The notes under the pieces were generated by a model. It saw only the letters and a program-made list of their open reading frames with translations. It searched no databases and was not told where the DNA came from. A DNA stretch of 37,857 nt from Nitrospinaceae bacterium (lineage in GTDB: Bacteria > Nitrospinota > Nitrospinia > Nitrospinales > VA-1). Positions within the stretch are counted from its first letter, which is position 1. Every line of letters begins with the position of its first letter. Below are positions 23,287-31,421 of the stretch, one piece after another. The translations under genes and the position numbers were made by a program. The stretch is taken from positions 1 through 37,857 of the forward strand of contig JAJDAW010000070.1 in the NCBI GenBank assembly GCA_029261635.1. Reading direction: 5' to 3'.

Positions 23287-23619
23287 CTATAAACTCTCGG
23301 AGGCGGCTTGTTCGGTGGGGTAGATGTTGAAGTGGTCGCCCATGTTGGCGATATCGATCACTTCTTTGACCAGGGGTTGTAGTTCGCAGAATAAAAGTTT
23401 CAGCTGAAACCTTTCCAGCATTTGCGATAAGTTAATGAAGCTGGTCAGACCACTGCTGCTGATATATTCCAGTTCTTTACAGTTTATAATGAACGGGGTG
23501 AAGTTTCCTTCCAAATAACCTCCCAGGATAGTGTTGAACTCATCGGAGGCTTCCATATCAATTCGCCCTTTGACGGTCACCACAAATGCGTTGTTTTTAA
23601 GTTCACCTGTTACTTGCAT
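23287..23619 (-). CDS. STAS-domain anti-sigma factor antagonist
   Basis: A 110-residue stand-alone STAS protein (SpoIIAA/RsbV type). It has the strand VKGRIDMEASDEF, FIINCKELEYISSSGL with the phosphorylatable serine in the SSSG motif (~53-57), and NLSQMLERFQLKLLFCELQPLVKEVIDIANM. In this family an unphosphorylated Ser binds the cognate anti-sigma kinase and releases the sigma factor; several act in surface or motility switches. No kinase or phosphatase partner is in the window. The ATG follows AGAGAAA. It is divergent from the cyclic-nucleotide-binding gene. Confidence 0.93.
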   Translation of the reverse strand: MQVTGELKNNAFVVTVKGRIDMEASDEFNTILGGYLEGNFTPFIINCKELEYISSSGLTSFINLSQMLERFQLKLLFCELQPLVKEVIDIANMGDHFNIYPTEQAASESL

Positions 23620-23792
23620 GTATTTCTCTGAAATTTTTATAGTTTGTTAATTATAAGTTAAATGGAGATTCGAAGGAAGAACCATGATTGATAAACCCGT
23701 TTTTAATATTTGTGTTGTTTCTTGATGAGAGGGCAGTTATCCGTTACCATTAATACAGCTGTTTTCCATTCTTTGGGGAGAGATGAAAGGCG

Positions 23793-24119
23793 ATGGATGA
23801 AAAACTGACTTTTTCTGAGGGGGATTTGATCATACCGGAAGGTTCTTCTCACAGAGAGGCTTATATTATCGAAAAAGGCCGTGTGGAAGTTTCTCAACGG
23901 TCTGAAAAAGGGGAGAAGGTGGTTCTCGCCATTCGCGGTGAGAAAGAAATTATTGGCGAAATGGCGCTCATTGGCGGCGGAAGCCGTTGTGCAACTATCA
24001 CCGCTCTGGAAGATGTTGAGGTCAGCATCTTGTCGTATGAAAGATTCAAAAAACTTCCCAGTTCCAACCCCGGTGTCAAAGCAATTAAAAAAATTATGCA
24101 GGAAAGAATAAATTCTTAA
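23793..24119 (+). CDS. Small cyclic-nucleotide-binding-domain protein
   Basis: A 108-residue protein made of a single cNMP-binding (CRP N-terminal-like) beta-roll. It shows FSEGDLIIPEGSSHREAYIIEKGRVEV and the phosphate-binding cassette IGEMALIGGGSRCATITA, in which Arg contacts the cyclic phosphate in true binders. There is no HTH, channel or kinase domain. Whether it binds cAMP or cGMP is not provable here, but Glu and Arg of the cassette are kept. Such minimal modules act as regulators in trans. It is divergent from the STAS gene. Confidence 0.92.
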   Translation: MDEKLTFSEGDLIIPEGSSHREAYIIEKGRVEVSQRSEKGEKVVLAIRGEKEIIGEMALIGGGSRCATITALEDVEVSILSYERFKKLPSSNPGVKAIKKIMQERINS

Positions 24120-24208
24120 ATTTTCTTTCCCATCGGCCTAATTCCTATTACCCCAGTTTTTGTTTGCGCCGGATCACCTTCATATGGATGGTCGTATAAT
24201 AAACAGCC

Positions 24209-24556
24209 ATGGTCGAACTTGTTCTTATTTTTCATTTTCTAGTTATCGTGTTTGTTCTTGTCGGGTTCCCGATCGGACTCAAATACAACTTGCGTCGCTT
24301 CCGCATTTTTCATGCCTGTGTGCTGGTCTATATTTCAACTCTGATGGTTATGGGCAAGCCTTGCCCTATAACGATTCTTGAAGAGTCGCTCAGAGGCGGT
24401 GCTGTTTACCAGGGTTCTTTCATCGCCACATGGCTCAACCGCATTATCTATCTGGAAGGAATGGACGCCGGGTTTGTGGTTTATATGGCAGTCGCGTTCA
24501 CCGTTCTTGTGGCATCCTCCTTTTTCTTTAAGCCTCTGTCGAGGCACGAAAAATAA
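24209..24556 (+). CDS. DUF2784-family membrane protein
   Basis: A 115-residue inner-membrane protein with three hydrophobic segments (~2-22, ~32-48, ~88-107). It has the family hallmark in the middle: GKPCPITILEESLRGG followed by YQGSFIATWLNRIIYL, matching the CP-x-T-x-LE-x-x-LR and GSFI patterns of DUF2784. Function of the family is unknown. The ribosome site is weak. It lies between the cNMP-binding gene and the dap cluster, followed by a repeat element and a terminator-like hairpin. Confidence 0.82.
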   Translation: MVELVLIFHFLVIVFVLVGFPIGLKYNLRRFRIFHACVLVYISTLMVMGKPCPITILEESLRGGAVYQGSFIATWLNRIIYLEGMDAGFVVYMAVAFTVLVASSFFFKPLSRHEK

Positions 24557-24572
24557 GAACAATAAAAGGCAA

Positions 24573-24615
24573 CTTCCCCCTCATCCCAGCCTTCTCCCAC
24601 CAGGGAAGAAGGAGG
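24573..24615. repeat. Intergenic repeat CCCTCATCCCAGCCTTCTCCCACCAGGGAAGAAGG type
   Basis: An imperfect palindrome (CTTCTCCC...GGGAAGAAGG) of the widespread CCCTCA-CCC-CTCTCCC-GGGAGAGGG class. Single copy here, just after the DUF2784 gene. Confidence 0.65.
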
Positions 24616-24663
24616 ATACGGTCGAACTTGTTCTCATGGCTTGTGGGTGGTAGAATTGCCGGG

Positions 24664-24682
24664 AATCCCCTCAGGGGATTTT
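24664..24682 (+). terminator. Terminator-like hairpin before dapF
   Basis: AATCCCC (24664-24670) / GGGGATT (24674-24680) with a TCA loop, followed by TT. A perfect 7-bp stem but a short T-tract. It separates the DUF2784 gene from dapF. Confidence 0.6.
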
Positions 24683-24748
24683 GCATCTAAATCATAATAA
24701 ACACAGTATTTACGCGTTTTTTGCGGAAGAATTAAGAGAAAGTGCAGC

Positions 24749-25564
24749 ATGGCGATTAAATTTACCAAAATGAGTGGTAGTGGCAACGATTTCATCATCA
24801 TCGACAACCGTGAGCCTGTGATGGGCAACGATAAGAAAGTCGATTTCGTCAAACGGGTTTGTGACCGCAAAATGTCTATCGGAGCCGACGGTGTTATTTT
24901 TGTCGAAAACTCGGACAAGGCCGACATCAAATGGGATTTTTATAACGACGATGGTTCGTCTGCCGAGATGTGCGGCAACGGCGGTCGTTGTGTTGCGCGT
25001 TATGCTGTTGAAAAAGGAATGGCCTCGCCTGAACTGACTCTTGAAACTTTGGCGGGAATCATTGGCGCGAAAGTCGATGGTGCCAATGTGCGGGTCAAGC
25101 TGACGGCTCCTGAAAATTTACGCAAAGATATTGCGGTGGATTTGAATGGCGATCATTACCAGATCGACAGTCTCAACACGGGTGTTCCACACGCGATCAT
25201 TTATTCGGAAAATGTTGAAAATAATAATGTGAAGGCAGTGGGCAATGGAGTCCGTTTCCACAATGCGTTTGCTCCGTCAGGGACTAATGTCAACTTTGTC
25301 GAGAAGGTCGGCGACCATGCTTTGAAGGTTCGTACTTATGAGCGCGGTGTTGAAGATGAGACGCTGGCTTGTGGCACGGGTTGTGTGGCTTCGGCTTTGC
25401 TTTCGTCTTATAAAAATTTAGTGCAACCTCCGGTTGAAGTGAAAACCCGTGGAGGCGAGATTTTAAAAGTAGATTTCGAGTCCGCTAACGGAGCGGAGGT
25501 GACCGATGTTTATCTCGAAGGTCTCACTCGAATTGCTTTTGAAGGCACTCTTAAAGAATATTAA
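24749..25564 (+). CDS. dapF: Diaminopimelate epimerase
   Basis: A 271-residue cytoplasmic enzyme that epimerises LL- to meso-diaminopimelate for lysine and peptidoglycan synthesis. Both catalytic cysteines are in place: Cys75 in AEMCGNGGRC and Cys208 in LACGTGC, the two-base mechanism pair. KMSGSGNDFIIID at the N-terminus and YERGVEDETLACGTG are diagnostic. Length is normal. The ATG follows a GAGAAAG site. It is the first gene of dapF-dapA-dapB, with 17- and 33-bp gaps, so the three are likely one operon. Confidence 0.98.
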   Translation: MAIKFTKMSGSGNDFIIIDNREPVMGNDKKVDFVKRVCDRKMSIGADGVIFVENSDKADIKWDFYNDDGSSAEMCGNGGRCVARYAVEKGMASPELTLETLAGIIGAKVDGANVRVKLTAPENLRKDIAVDLNGDHYQIDSLNTGVPHAIIYSENVENNNVKAVGNGVRFHNAFAPSGTNVNFVEKVGDHALKVRTYERGVEDETLACGTGCVASALLSSYKNLVQPPVEVKTRGGEILKVDFESANGAEVTDVYLEGLTRIAFEGTLKEY

Positions 25565-25581
25565 TCATTCCAGGAAAATTT

Positions 25582-26448
25582 ATGTTTGAAGGATCTTATG
25601 TAGCAATAGTCACTCCGTTTAAAAACGGTAAAGTGGATGCGGCGGCTCTTAAAGGGCTGATTGAGTTTCACATTGAAAATGGAACCAGCGGCATTGTTCC
25701 CTGTGGCACCACAGGAGAATCGGCCACGCTGAGTTCAGCAGAGCACGAAGAGGTTATTGGTATTACGGTAGAAGCCTGTGCGGGCCGAGTGTCTGTGCTT
25801 GCGGGTACCGGGTCGAACGCCACTCACGAAGCGATTGAACTGACGCAAAGTGCAGAAAAGCTTGGCGCCAATGGGGCGTTGCTTATTACTCCTTATTACA
25901 ACAAGCCGAGTCAAGAAGGGCTTTATCAGCATTTTGCCGCTGTCGCGAAAGAAACCAAACTGCCTGTCGTTCTTTACAATGTGCCGAGTCGAACGGCGAT
26001 TAATATGTTACCTGCAACGGTGGCACGACTTGCGAAAATTGAAAATATTGTGGGCATCAAAGAAGCTTCGGGCGACTTGGTGCAGATCAGCGAAATCATT
26101 CAAGCTTGCGATTCAGATTTCTCCGTCATTTCTGGAGAAGACGCGCTCAACTGGCCGATTCTGGCTTTGGGCGGAAAAGGTTTTATATCGGTCACCGCAA
26201 ATATTGTTCCGGGTAAGCTTGCTCAACTTTATAAAGCCGCGAGTGAAGACGATGTTGAAACTGCAAAGTCTTTGCATTACGAGTTATTGAAACTCAACGA
26301 CATCATGTTTGTCGAGACGAATCCTATTCCGGTTAAAGCCGCGCTTGCCATTATGGGTCGCGTAGATAACGAATTCCGTTTGCCGCTTTGCCCACCGTCT
26401 GACGACAATCTCAATAAATTGAAATCCGTTCTTAAAGAATACGTGTAG
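25582..26448 (+). CDS. dapA: 4-hydroxy-tetrahydrodipicolinate synthase
   Basis: A 288-residue TIM-barrel lyase that condenses pyruvate with aspartate semialdehyde. Schiff-base Lys160 (VGIKEASGDL), the Thr43/Thr44 and Tyr132 of the catalytic triad (PCGTTGESATL, LYNVPSRT) and the Arg of PSRT are present. Length is normal. An AGGAAA site precedes the ATG. It sits between dapF and dapB in the same operon. Feedback inhibition by lysine cannot be judged from sequence alone. Confidence 0.98.
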   Translation: MFEGSYVAIVTPFKNGKVDAAALKGLIEFHIENGTSGIVPCGTTGESATLSSAEHEEVIGITVEACAGRVSVLAGTGSNATHEAIELTQSAEKLGANGALLITPYYNKPSQEGLYQHFAAVAKETKLPVVLYNVPSRTAINMLPATVARLAKIENIVGIKEASGDLVQISEIIQACDSDFSVISGEDALNWPILALGGKGFISVTANIVPGKLAQLYKAASEDDVETAKSLHYELLKLNDIMFVETNPIPVKAALAIMGRVDNEFRLPLCPPSDDNLNKLKSVLKEYV

Positions 26449-26481
26449 ATATTCGTTTAATAGTTAACAGGAGCAGGTGCT

Positions 26482-27282
26482 TTGACAAAGATATTAGTTA
26501 TAGGAATTGCAGGTCGCATGGGCAAAACCATTGCCGAGTGCATTGATGACACCGACGGTGTTGAACTGGCTGGTGGAACCGAACGCGCAGGAAGCGATTT
26601 AATAGGTCAAGATGCAGGAGAAGTTTCTGGCCTTGGCACAAAGGGTGTTGCTGTATCGGATGATCTAGCCAAAGCGTTAGAAGGTTGTGATGCGGTGATC
26701 GATTTCACGACACCCGATTCGAGCATGGTTACTTTGCGCGCAGCGGCGGATAAAGGAAAATCGGTTGTGGTTGGCACAACGGGATTCTCCCCCGATCAGA
26801 AAAAAGAAATTGCCGAGCTTGCTAAAAAAATTCCTTTGGTTGTCGCTCCTAACATGAGCATTGGCGTTAATGTTTTGTTCAAGCTGGTAGCCGATGCGGC
26901 GCGTGTTTTGGGTGATGACTATGACGTCGAAATTGTTGAGGCTCACCATAAGTTTAAGAAAGATGCGCCTAGCGGCACTGCGGTTCGCATTTCTGAAATT
27001 GTTGCCGACTCGTTAAACCGCGATCTAGATGAGGTGGGGGTTTATGGAAGGCAAGGCATCACCGAACGTACCGCCAAGGAAATTGGCATCCATACCGTGC
27101 GCGCGGGAGACATTATTGGTGAGCATCGTGTGTTGTTTGGCGGCATGGGAGAAAACTTCGAAATTTTTCACCGAGCGCAAAGCAGACAAACTTTTGCCCG
27201 AGGGTCTATTCGTGCGGCGCAATGGATTCTTCAGCAGTCCAACGGTATCTACGATATGCAGGATGTTTTAGGATTGCGATAA
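26482..27282 (+). CDS. dapB: 4-hydroxy-tetrahydrodipicolinate reductase
   Basis: A 266-residue NAD(P)H-dependent reductase following DapA in the DAP pathway. The Rossmann glycine motif is GIAGRMG (8-14); DFTTPDSS and VVGTTGFS are conserved; the catalytic EAHHKFKKDAPSGTA block holds His155 and Lys159. The start codon is TTG at 26482, with AGGAG about 8 bases upstream; no ATG gives the conserved N-terminus. It is the last dap gene; the molybdoenzyme gene follows after 16 bp and may be in the same transcript. Confidence 0.98.
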   Translation: MTKILVIGIAGRMGKTIAECIDDTDGVELAGGTERAGSDLIGQDAGEVSGLGTKGVAVSDDLAKALEGCDAVIDFTTPDSSMVTLRAAADKGKSVVVGTTGFSPDQKKEIAELAKKIPLVVAPNMSIGVNVLFKLVADAARVLGDDYDVEIVEAHHKFKKDAPSGTAVRISEIVADSLNRDLDEVGVYGRQGITERTAKEIGIHTVRAGDIIGEHRVLFGGMGENFEIFHRAQSRQTFARGSIRAAQWILQQSNGIYDMQDVLGLR

Positions 27283-27298
27283 TGCGGTAAAAAAAGCC

Positions 27299-28108
27299 AT
27301 GGGAAAACCAACAAAAATTAAAAAAGGCGAAGCCTTTCAATTTGTTCGGCGGGATTTTTTAAAGCTTCTATCCTTTGCAGGTCTCTCCACTCTTCTGCCC
27401 GGTCGTGTTTTTGCGAAGGACGATTGGCGCAACGATAAAAACATACCCAAACAATACATACAAAATCGCGACCTTCCCGATTTTCATATTCGTAGTGCAA
27501 ATCCATTTATGGGTGTTGATATGAATGCTTGGGGCCTGGCCGTTGGCGGTATGGTGAAGAACCCTATTGGATTCAGCTATGAAGATTTGTTTGGGATGAA
27601 AATGTTTACCCAGATTTCCCGTCTCAAGTGCGTTGAATGCTGGTCGGCAAAAGCGGAATGGCAAGGCTTTCAGTTTTCTGAATTGGTTGGAAAGGTTCAG
27701 CCCGACCCCGCCGCGAAATTTGTTTATATTCAGTCTGCCGACTCTTATTACGAAAGTTTTGCTATCGAAGAACTGTTGCGTCCGCGTGTGTTGTTTGTTC
27801 TGCGTATGAACGGAAAGTCTTTAAGCAAAGACCATGGTTATCCGTTGCGGTTGATCGCGCCGTTTAAATACGGCTACAAAAATATCAAGTACATTACCAG
27901 CATCAAGTTCATGGATACTCGGAAAAGAAATTACTGGGCTAACAGCGGTCCTTATTCCGTAGATGGAACCATTCAGCCGGGCATCGATCATCCTCTCGAC
28001 TATAATAAAAAACCTCTGCCGATTAACGGCGGTGAAGTTTTCCACTTCTTCGACCAGCGTGACGCTGGACTCAATAGGTCGGCACCCAAAAAAAATTCCA
28101 CACCGTGA
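27299..28108 (+). CDS. Tat-exported sulfite-oxidase-family molybdoenzyme (YedY/MsrP-like)
   Basis: A 269-residue periplasmic oxidoreductase. The N-terminus has a twin-arginine motif (RRDFLK at 17-22), a hydrophobic stretch and a cleavage region near VFAKDD (~39). The mature protein has the molybdopterin-binding fold: WGLAVGGMVKNPIGFSYEDL, LKCVECWSAKAEW with Cys111 as the expected molybdenum ligand, FVYIQSADSYYESF, and HGYPLRLIAPFKYGYKNIKYI. YedY relatives reduce methionine sulfoxides; others oxidise sulfite. No MsrQ-like heme membrane partner is adjacent, so the electron partner is unknown. It starts 16 bp after dapB. The Tat route fits the tatA gene at 15.6-15.9 kb. Confidence 0.9.
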   Translation: MGKPTKIKKGEAFQFVRRDFLKLLSFAGLSTLLPGRVFAKDDWRNDKNIPKQYIQNRDLPDFHIRSANPFMGVDMNAWGLAVGGMVKNPIGFSYEDLFGMKMFTQISRLKCVECWSAKAEWQGFQFSELVGKVQPDPAAKFVYIQSADSYYESFAIEELLRPRVLFVLRMNGKSLSKDHGYPLRLIAPFKYGYKNIKYITSIKFMDTRKRNYWANSGPYSVDGTIQPGIDHPLDYNKKPLPINGGEVFHFFDQRDAGLNRSAPKKNSTP

Positions 28109-28150
28109 GGCCTTTTACAATAGTCCGATCTGGTAGAAGAAAATTTCTCC

Positions 28151-28177
28151 TCCCCCTGATAAGGGGGACTGAGGGGG
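28151..28177. repeat. Repeat TCCCCCTGATAAGGGGGA-TGAGGGGG, copy 2
   Basis: Second copy of the element at 20896-20925. Its terminal GAGGGGG (28171-28177) ends 9 bases before ATG 28187 and is the only Shine-Dalgarno-like sequence for that gene. Confidence 0.8.
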
Positions 28178-28186
28178 TTGCTCTTT

Positions 28187-28939
28187 ATGCTTGACCGAAA
28201 GTTGAATGTCTTTGCGCCTTTTACTTTAACCCTCTTCTGTTGTTTTCTTTTTGCCTGCGACTCCTATGAAGTAAGGCAAATTAAGGTGGATGTTCCTGCT
28301 GATGTTCAGGTTCCTGATGGGATGGTTTATATCCCTGCCGGGGATTTTATTATGGGTCACAAAGAAGAGCCTCGAACGCGATTGGGAGAAACGGTTTCGT
28401 CGCATGCCTATCTCATTGATCGTTATGAAGTGAGCCACGAACAGTACAAAAAGTTTCGCGCGGAGCATAGCTATCATTCTAAATCAGCCGCTTATCCGGT
28501 GACACATGTTTCCTTTTCAGAGTCTTTAGACTATTGCAAATCCTACGGCAAACGGTTGCCAACAGAAATCGAATGGGAAAAAGCGGCGAGAGGCACAGAC
28601 GGCAGAAAATGGCCGTGGAGAGTATTTTTCGGTCATCCCAATAACGGATTTTCAGGTTTCATTTCAGAGCCAGTAGGCAAGAGAACGGAATGGATCAGTC
28701 CCTATGGCGTTTATGGAATGGGACACAATGTATGGGAATGGATTGGCGAAGGATATACTTATTCAGGGCAACCTGAAAACGAACGCGATCGATTTAAAAT
28801 TATACGCGGCGGATTGTTGCAGACCCATATCACAATAAAATTTTCACCTGCCTATTTTAGAAATTGGATGACTCCAGAATCTAAACTTAATTTTATTGGT
28901 TTTCGTTGCGCGAAAGATGTTGGAAAAATGGGAGAGTAA
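28187..28939 (+). CDS. Lipoprotein with sulfatase-modifying-factor (FGE-like) domain
   Basis: A 250-residue protein. A signal peptide with lipobox LFAC makes it a lipoprotein. The rest (~45-245) is an FGE-sulfatase fold: DGMVYIPAGDFIMG, YLIDRYEVSHEQYKKF, PVTHVSFSESLDYCKSYGKRLPTEIEWEKAARG, GHNVWEWIGEG, IIRGG and closing GFRCAKD. The paired catalytic cysteines of true formylglycine-generating enzymes (CxxxxC before the end) are absent, so it probably is not a sulfatase activator; many such proteins are binding or scaffold modules. ATG 28187 is preferred because the repeat-derived GAGGGGG supplies a ribosome site; TTG 28178 is an alternative. Confidence 0.88.
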   Translation: MLDRKLNVFAPFTLTLFCCFLFACDSYEVRQIKVDVPADVQVPDGMVYIPAGDFIMGHKEEPRTRLGETVSSHAYLIDRYEVSHEQYKKFRAEHSYHSKSAAYPVTHVSFSESLDYCKSYGKRLPTEIEWEKAARGTDGRKWPWRVFFGHPNNGFSGFISEPVGKRTEWISPYGVYGMGHNVWEWIGEGYTYSGQPENERDRFKIIRGGLLQTHITIKFSPAYFRNWMTPESKLNFIGFRCAKDVGKMGE

Positions 28940-28948
28940 AGCTGTGAG

Positions 28949-29425
28949 CTAGAAATCGCCTCTAAGGTGACTGGTGATTTCTTTAGCTGCTCGTTCAAAT
29001 AATTTATTTTCAGTGCCGCCGGTAGGCCCGCCTTTTACCCAAGAACTAACTTCCCATGCACCGACCATATCGCGACCATCAAAAAGTGCGACTTTGACTC
29101 TTAATTTCGATTTAGCCCAATCAGAAAACCCCATGGATGCGATGCGTAAAGCACGGTTACCTTCATCGTATTCGAGAACTTTATATTTTAGGCGGTAGCG
29201 GGCGCTTTCACCTGCAAGGGCATAACTGGTGTCTACCATTGCTTCTTCGACGGCACTTTGTAATTGCGAGCCCGCATTTTGCAATTCATAACCTCGGGAT
29301 GTCATATCTATAAGGACTATGGTGTTTTCAGCATTTTGGTAGCGCTTTTTAGTAAGTGAACCCACTCCCGAACAAGCTGGTAAAGTCAGCAGAGAGAGTA
29401 TTAAAATTTGAGTGATGAGTTTCAT
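28949..29425 (-). CDS. Lipoprotein of unknown function (DUF4410-like)
   Basis: A 158-residue lipoprotein. The signal peptide (LITQILILSLLTLPACSG) carries a lipobox ending at Cys17 or so. The mature part has IVLIDMTSRGYELQNAGSQL, an ALAGESARYRLKYKVLEYDEGN strand pair, and a C-terminal helix (ENKLFERAAKEITSHLRGDF), the layout of DUF4410/DUF3313-type envelope lipoproteins. I chose ATG 29425 because AAAAGGAAC lies directly before it; an upstream in-frame start would displace the signal. It converges with the FGE-like lipoprotein gene. Role unknown. Confidence 0.75.
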   Translation of the reverse strand: MKLITQILILSLLTLPACSGVGSLTKKRYQNAENTIVLIDMTSRGYELQNAGSQLQSAVEEAMVDTSYALAGESARYRLKYKVLEYDEGNRALRIASMGFSDWAKSKLRVKVALFDGRDMVGAWEVSSWVKGGPTGGTENKLFERAAKEITSHLRGDF

Positions 29426-29499
29426 AGTTCCTTTTGATAGATATAACTCCCTATATTCTAACAAAATTCAACCCATTTTGACAACTGCTCGCCTCAGGG

Positions 29500-29683
29500 G
29501 CAAAGATTCTATCTCGAAGCTTGAGTGTTATTGTTTCGCAAAACGAGAATAGACCTATGGCCTCCCACGCTAGTGGGCTGCTCGACGCAGGGCAAAGATT
29601 CTATCTAGAAGCTTGGAGGCTCTTGTTTTGCAGAACGAGAATAGACCTATTACCTCTCACGTTAGTGAGTGAACCAGTGGAGG
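29500..29683. repeat. Two-copy ~92-bp tandem repeat with a compensated hairpin
   Basis: Copies at 29500-29591 and 29592-29683. The first ~78 positions match at about four in five. Both contain GCAAAGATTCTATCT at the start and AACGAGAATAGACCTAT in the middle. A stem reads CCCAC-GCTA-GTGGG (29564-29577) in copy 1 and CTCAC-GTTA-GTGAG (29656-29669) in copy 2: the C-to-T and G-to-A changes preserve pairing. A second hairpin (GTTT/AAAC, with a wobble in copy 2) precedes it. Copy 2 overlaps the stop codon of the FGE-CcdA gene. Confidence 0.82.
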
Positions 29684-31410
29684 ATGCCTTCTTCAAATTC
29701 GCTGAACCAGATTTGGACTTCAATGGGGATGAGGCTATTGATATAAGTCATGTATCCGGTGGCGAGGACGATTCCTAATATGATCAACAAAATTCCGCTG
29801 AACAGGTTGGTGGTGTGGAGGAAAATAGTTTTTCCTGCGATGGGAATATCCCATCCCTTTCCGCGAAGCAGAGTCCAGAACATTCCATCCTTTGGAAGAT
29901 TCCCGCACAAGGTGGCAACGAGGATCAAGGGCAGACCGAGCCCGACTGCGTAAAAGAAGAGAAGGTTCATTCCCTGCCAGACTGTTTTTTCAGAAGCCGC
30001 CAGCATGAGAATGCTGGAGAGAATAGGGCCAACACATGGAGTCCAACCGAGAGCAAAGGTGGCACCGAACAGGAAGAATCCGATAAACGTGGAAGCGGGT
30101 TTTCCCTGGAAGCTGGCACCTGAAAACCCTTTTCCAAATAAAGTCATGATACCGAAGACTACAACGACGCCGCCGCCGATTTGCGAAATCTGAAACATGT
30201 AGTCGCGTAACAATTGTCCGAGTACGCTGGCAGAGGCTCCCATTGCGACGAATAGACTGGCGAGTCCGAAAAAGAAAGCGAGTGACATCATGCCCATGCG
30301 TGCCCGATCGGTTTGCGCGGTCACGGCAAAATAAGCTGGCAGGATGGGTAAGGTGCATGGAGATAAAAAACTAAAAACTCCTGCGACAAATGCAAGAAGG
30401 GTTAAGACCAGAATTCCTGATTCGGGAAGATTGGTTTTAGGTGCGAATGGATTGAACGGAGCTGCCGTTTTGGAAGCTGTGTTTAGTGATGCAGGTTTTT
30501 CAGCGGCGCCTGTTGTAGTCGAGGAACTTGCAGGTTGGCTCGATAAAGACAATCCGGTTTTTGCTACTGTTGGTTTGTTTTCGCTGGCACAGCGAAACCC
30601 AACATCGGGCCCTGGCTCATCTGGGTTTGCAAATTGTCGATAACCGCTACGTGCAAACATTTTAATAGCTTCAGCGTACATAGGGAAATGGCCGATATCG
30701 CTTGCTGAGTGGCCGCGAATTATTTTGTATCCCGAATCGTAGTAATCGTTTTTATGGGTGCTGCCTTTATAGGGTTTGTAGTCGTCTGCTACCCATTCCC
30801 AAACATTTCCTATCAGATCGTGTATGCCCTCTTTGCTAGCGGACTTTGGGAAACTGCCTACAGCGACGGGTTTGTTCTTGCTGCCTGCTCGATTTGAAAG
30901 ATGCGATATGTTGGATTGGAATTCGTTTCCCCATGGATATTCATTGCCATTCGTTCCTTTAGCAGCGCGCTCCCACTGTTTTTCGGTGGGCAATTTTTTT
31001 TCCGCCCATTGACAAAAGTTTGCGGCGTTGAACCAGGTCACCCATGTCACCGGTTCCTTATCTTTTCCAGCGGCAAAATTATTGTCTTTCCAGTTGCCGG
31101 GTGGGACAGCTCCTAAGGCATCAATATATTTTTTGTAGCGTTCGTTAGTGACCTCAAAGGTGTCAATGTAAAATCCTTTTAGGAAAATTTTTTGTTGAGG
31201 GCTTTCATCTGCATACCAGGGTTTAGGGATGCCCATGGAAAGTGCCTCGGCGGTTTCATCTTTTTTATTCGTGCCGAAAATAAAATGTCCCGAAGGTATA
31301 TGAACCATTTCCCCTTCCAGAGAATGATCTGTCTGGGTCCATCCAGATGAAGAAATGAAGAGAAAAGAAATTGCGAGAGTGAGCGATAAAAATTTCAGGC
31401 GAAGTGGCAA
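29662..31410 (-). CDS. Fusion of FGE-like domain and CcdA/DsbD-type membrane domain
   Basis: A 582-residue two-part protein. After a signal peptide (~1-25) comes a sulfatase-modifying-factor fold (~32-276: MVHIPSGHFIFGT, FYIDTFEVTNERYKKY, KLPTEKQWERAAKG, GNVWEWVADD, IIRGHS, GFRCAS) lacking the CxxxxC active-site cysteines. A Ser/Thr/Ala linker (~286-330) leads to a six-helix CcdA domain (~333-565) with Cys352 in LSPCTLPILPAY and Cys459 in GWTPCVGPIL, the pair that carries electrons across the inner membrane. The tlpA-like gene 11 bp upstream is the obvious periplasmic recipient. The FGE-like module would sit in the periplasm, perhaps binding a client. FGE-CcdA fusions are not something I recognise as standard. 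Confidence 0.9.
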   Translation of the reverse strand: MPLRLKFLSLTLAISFLFISSSGWTQTDHSLEGEMVHIPSGHFIFGTNKKDETAEALSMGIPKPWYADESPQQKIFLKGFYIDTFEVTNERYKKYIDALGAVPPGNWKDNNFAAGKDKEPVTWVTWFNAANFCQWAEKKLPTEKQWERAAKGTNGNEYPWGNEFQSNISHLSNRAGSKNKPVAVGSFPKSASKEGIHDLIGNVWEWVADDYKPYKGSTHKNDYYDSGYKIIRGHSASDIGHFPMYAEAIKMFARSGYRQFANPDEPGPDVGFRCASENKPTVAKTGLSLSSQPASSSTTTGAAEKPASLNTASKTAAPFNPFAPKTNLPESGILVLTLLAFVAGVFSFLSPCTLPILPAYFAVTAQTDRARMGMMSLAFFFGLASLFVAMGASASVLGQLLRDYMFQISQIGGGVVVVFGIMTLFGKGFSGASFQGKPASTFIGFFLFGATFALGWTPCVGPILSSILMLAASEKTVWQGMNLLFFYAVGLGLPLILVATLCGNLPKDGMFWTLLRGKGWDIPIAGKTIFLHTTNLFSGILLIILGIVLATGYMTYINSLIPIEVQIWFSEFEEGILHWFTH

Positions 31411-31421
31411 GAGTTTATCCT

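Noticed and set aside
23703-23897. Short minus-strand frame overlapping the cNMP-binding gene
   Set aside because: Entirely explained as the reverse of a well-supported coding region and its leader; no ribosome site or domain.
28187-31410. True formylglycine-generating (sulfatase-activating) enzymes in the two FGE-like proteins
   Set aside because: Neither has the CxxxxC catalytic pair before the GFRCA block, and no sulfatase gene is present.
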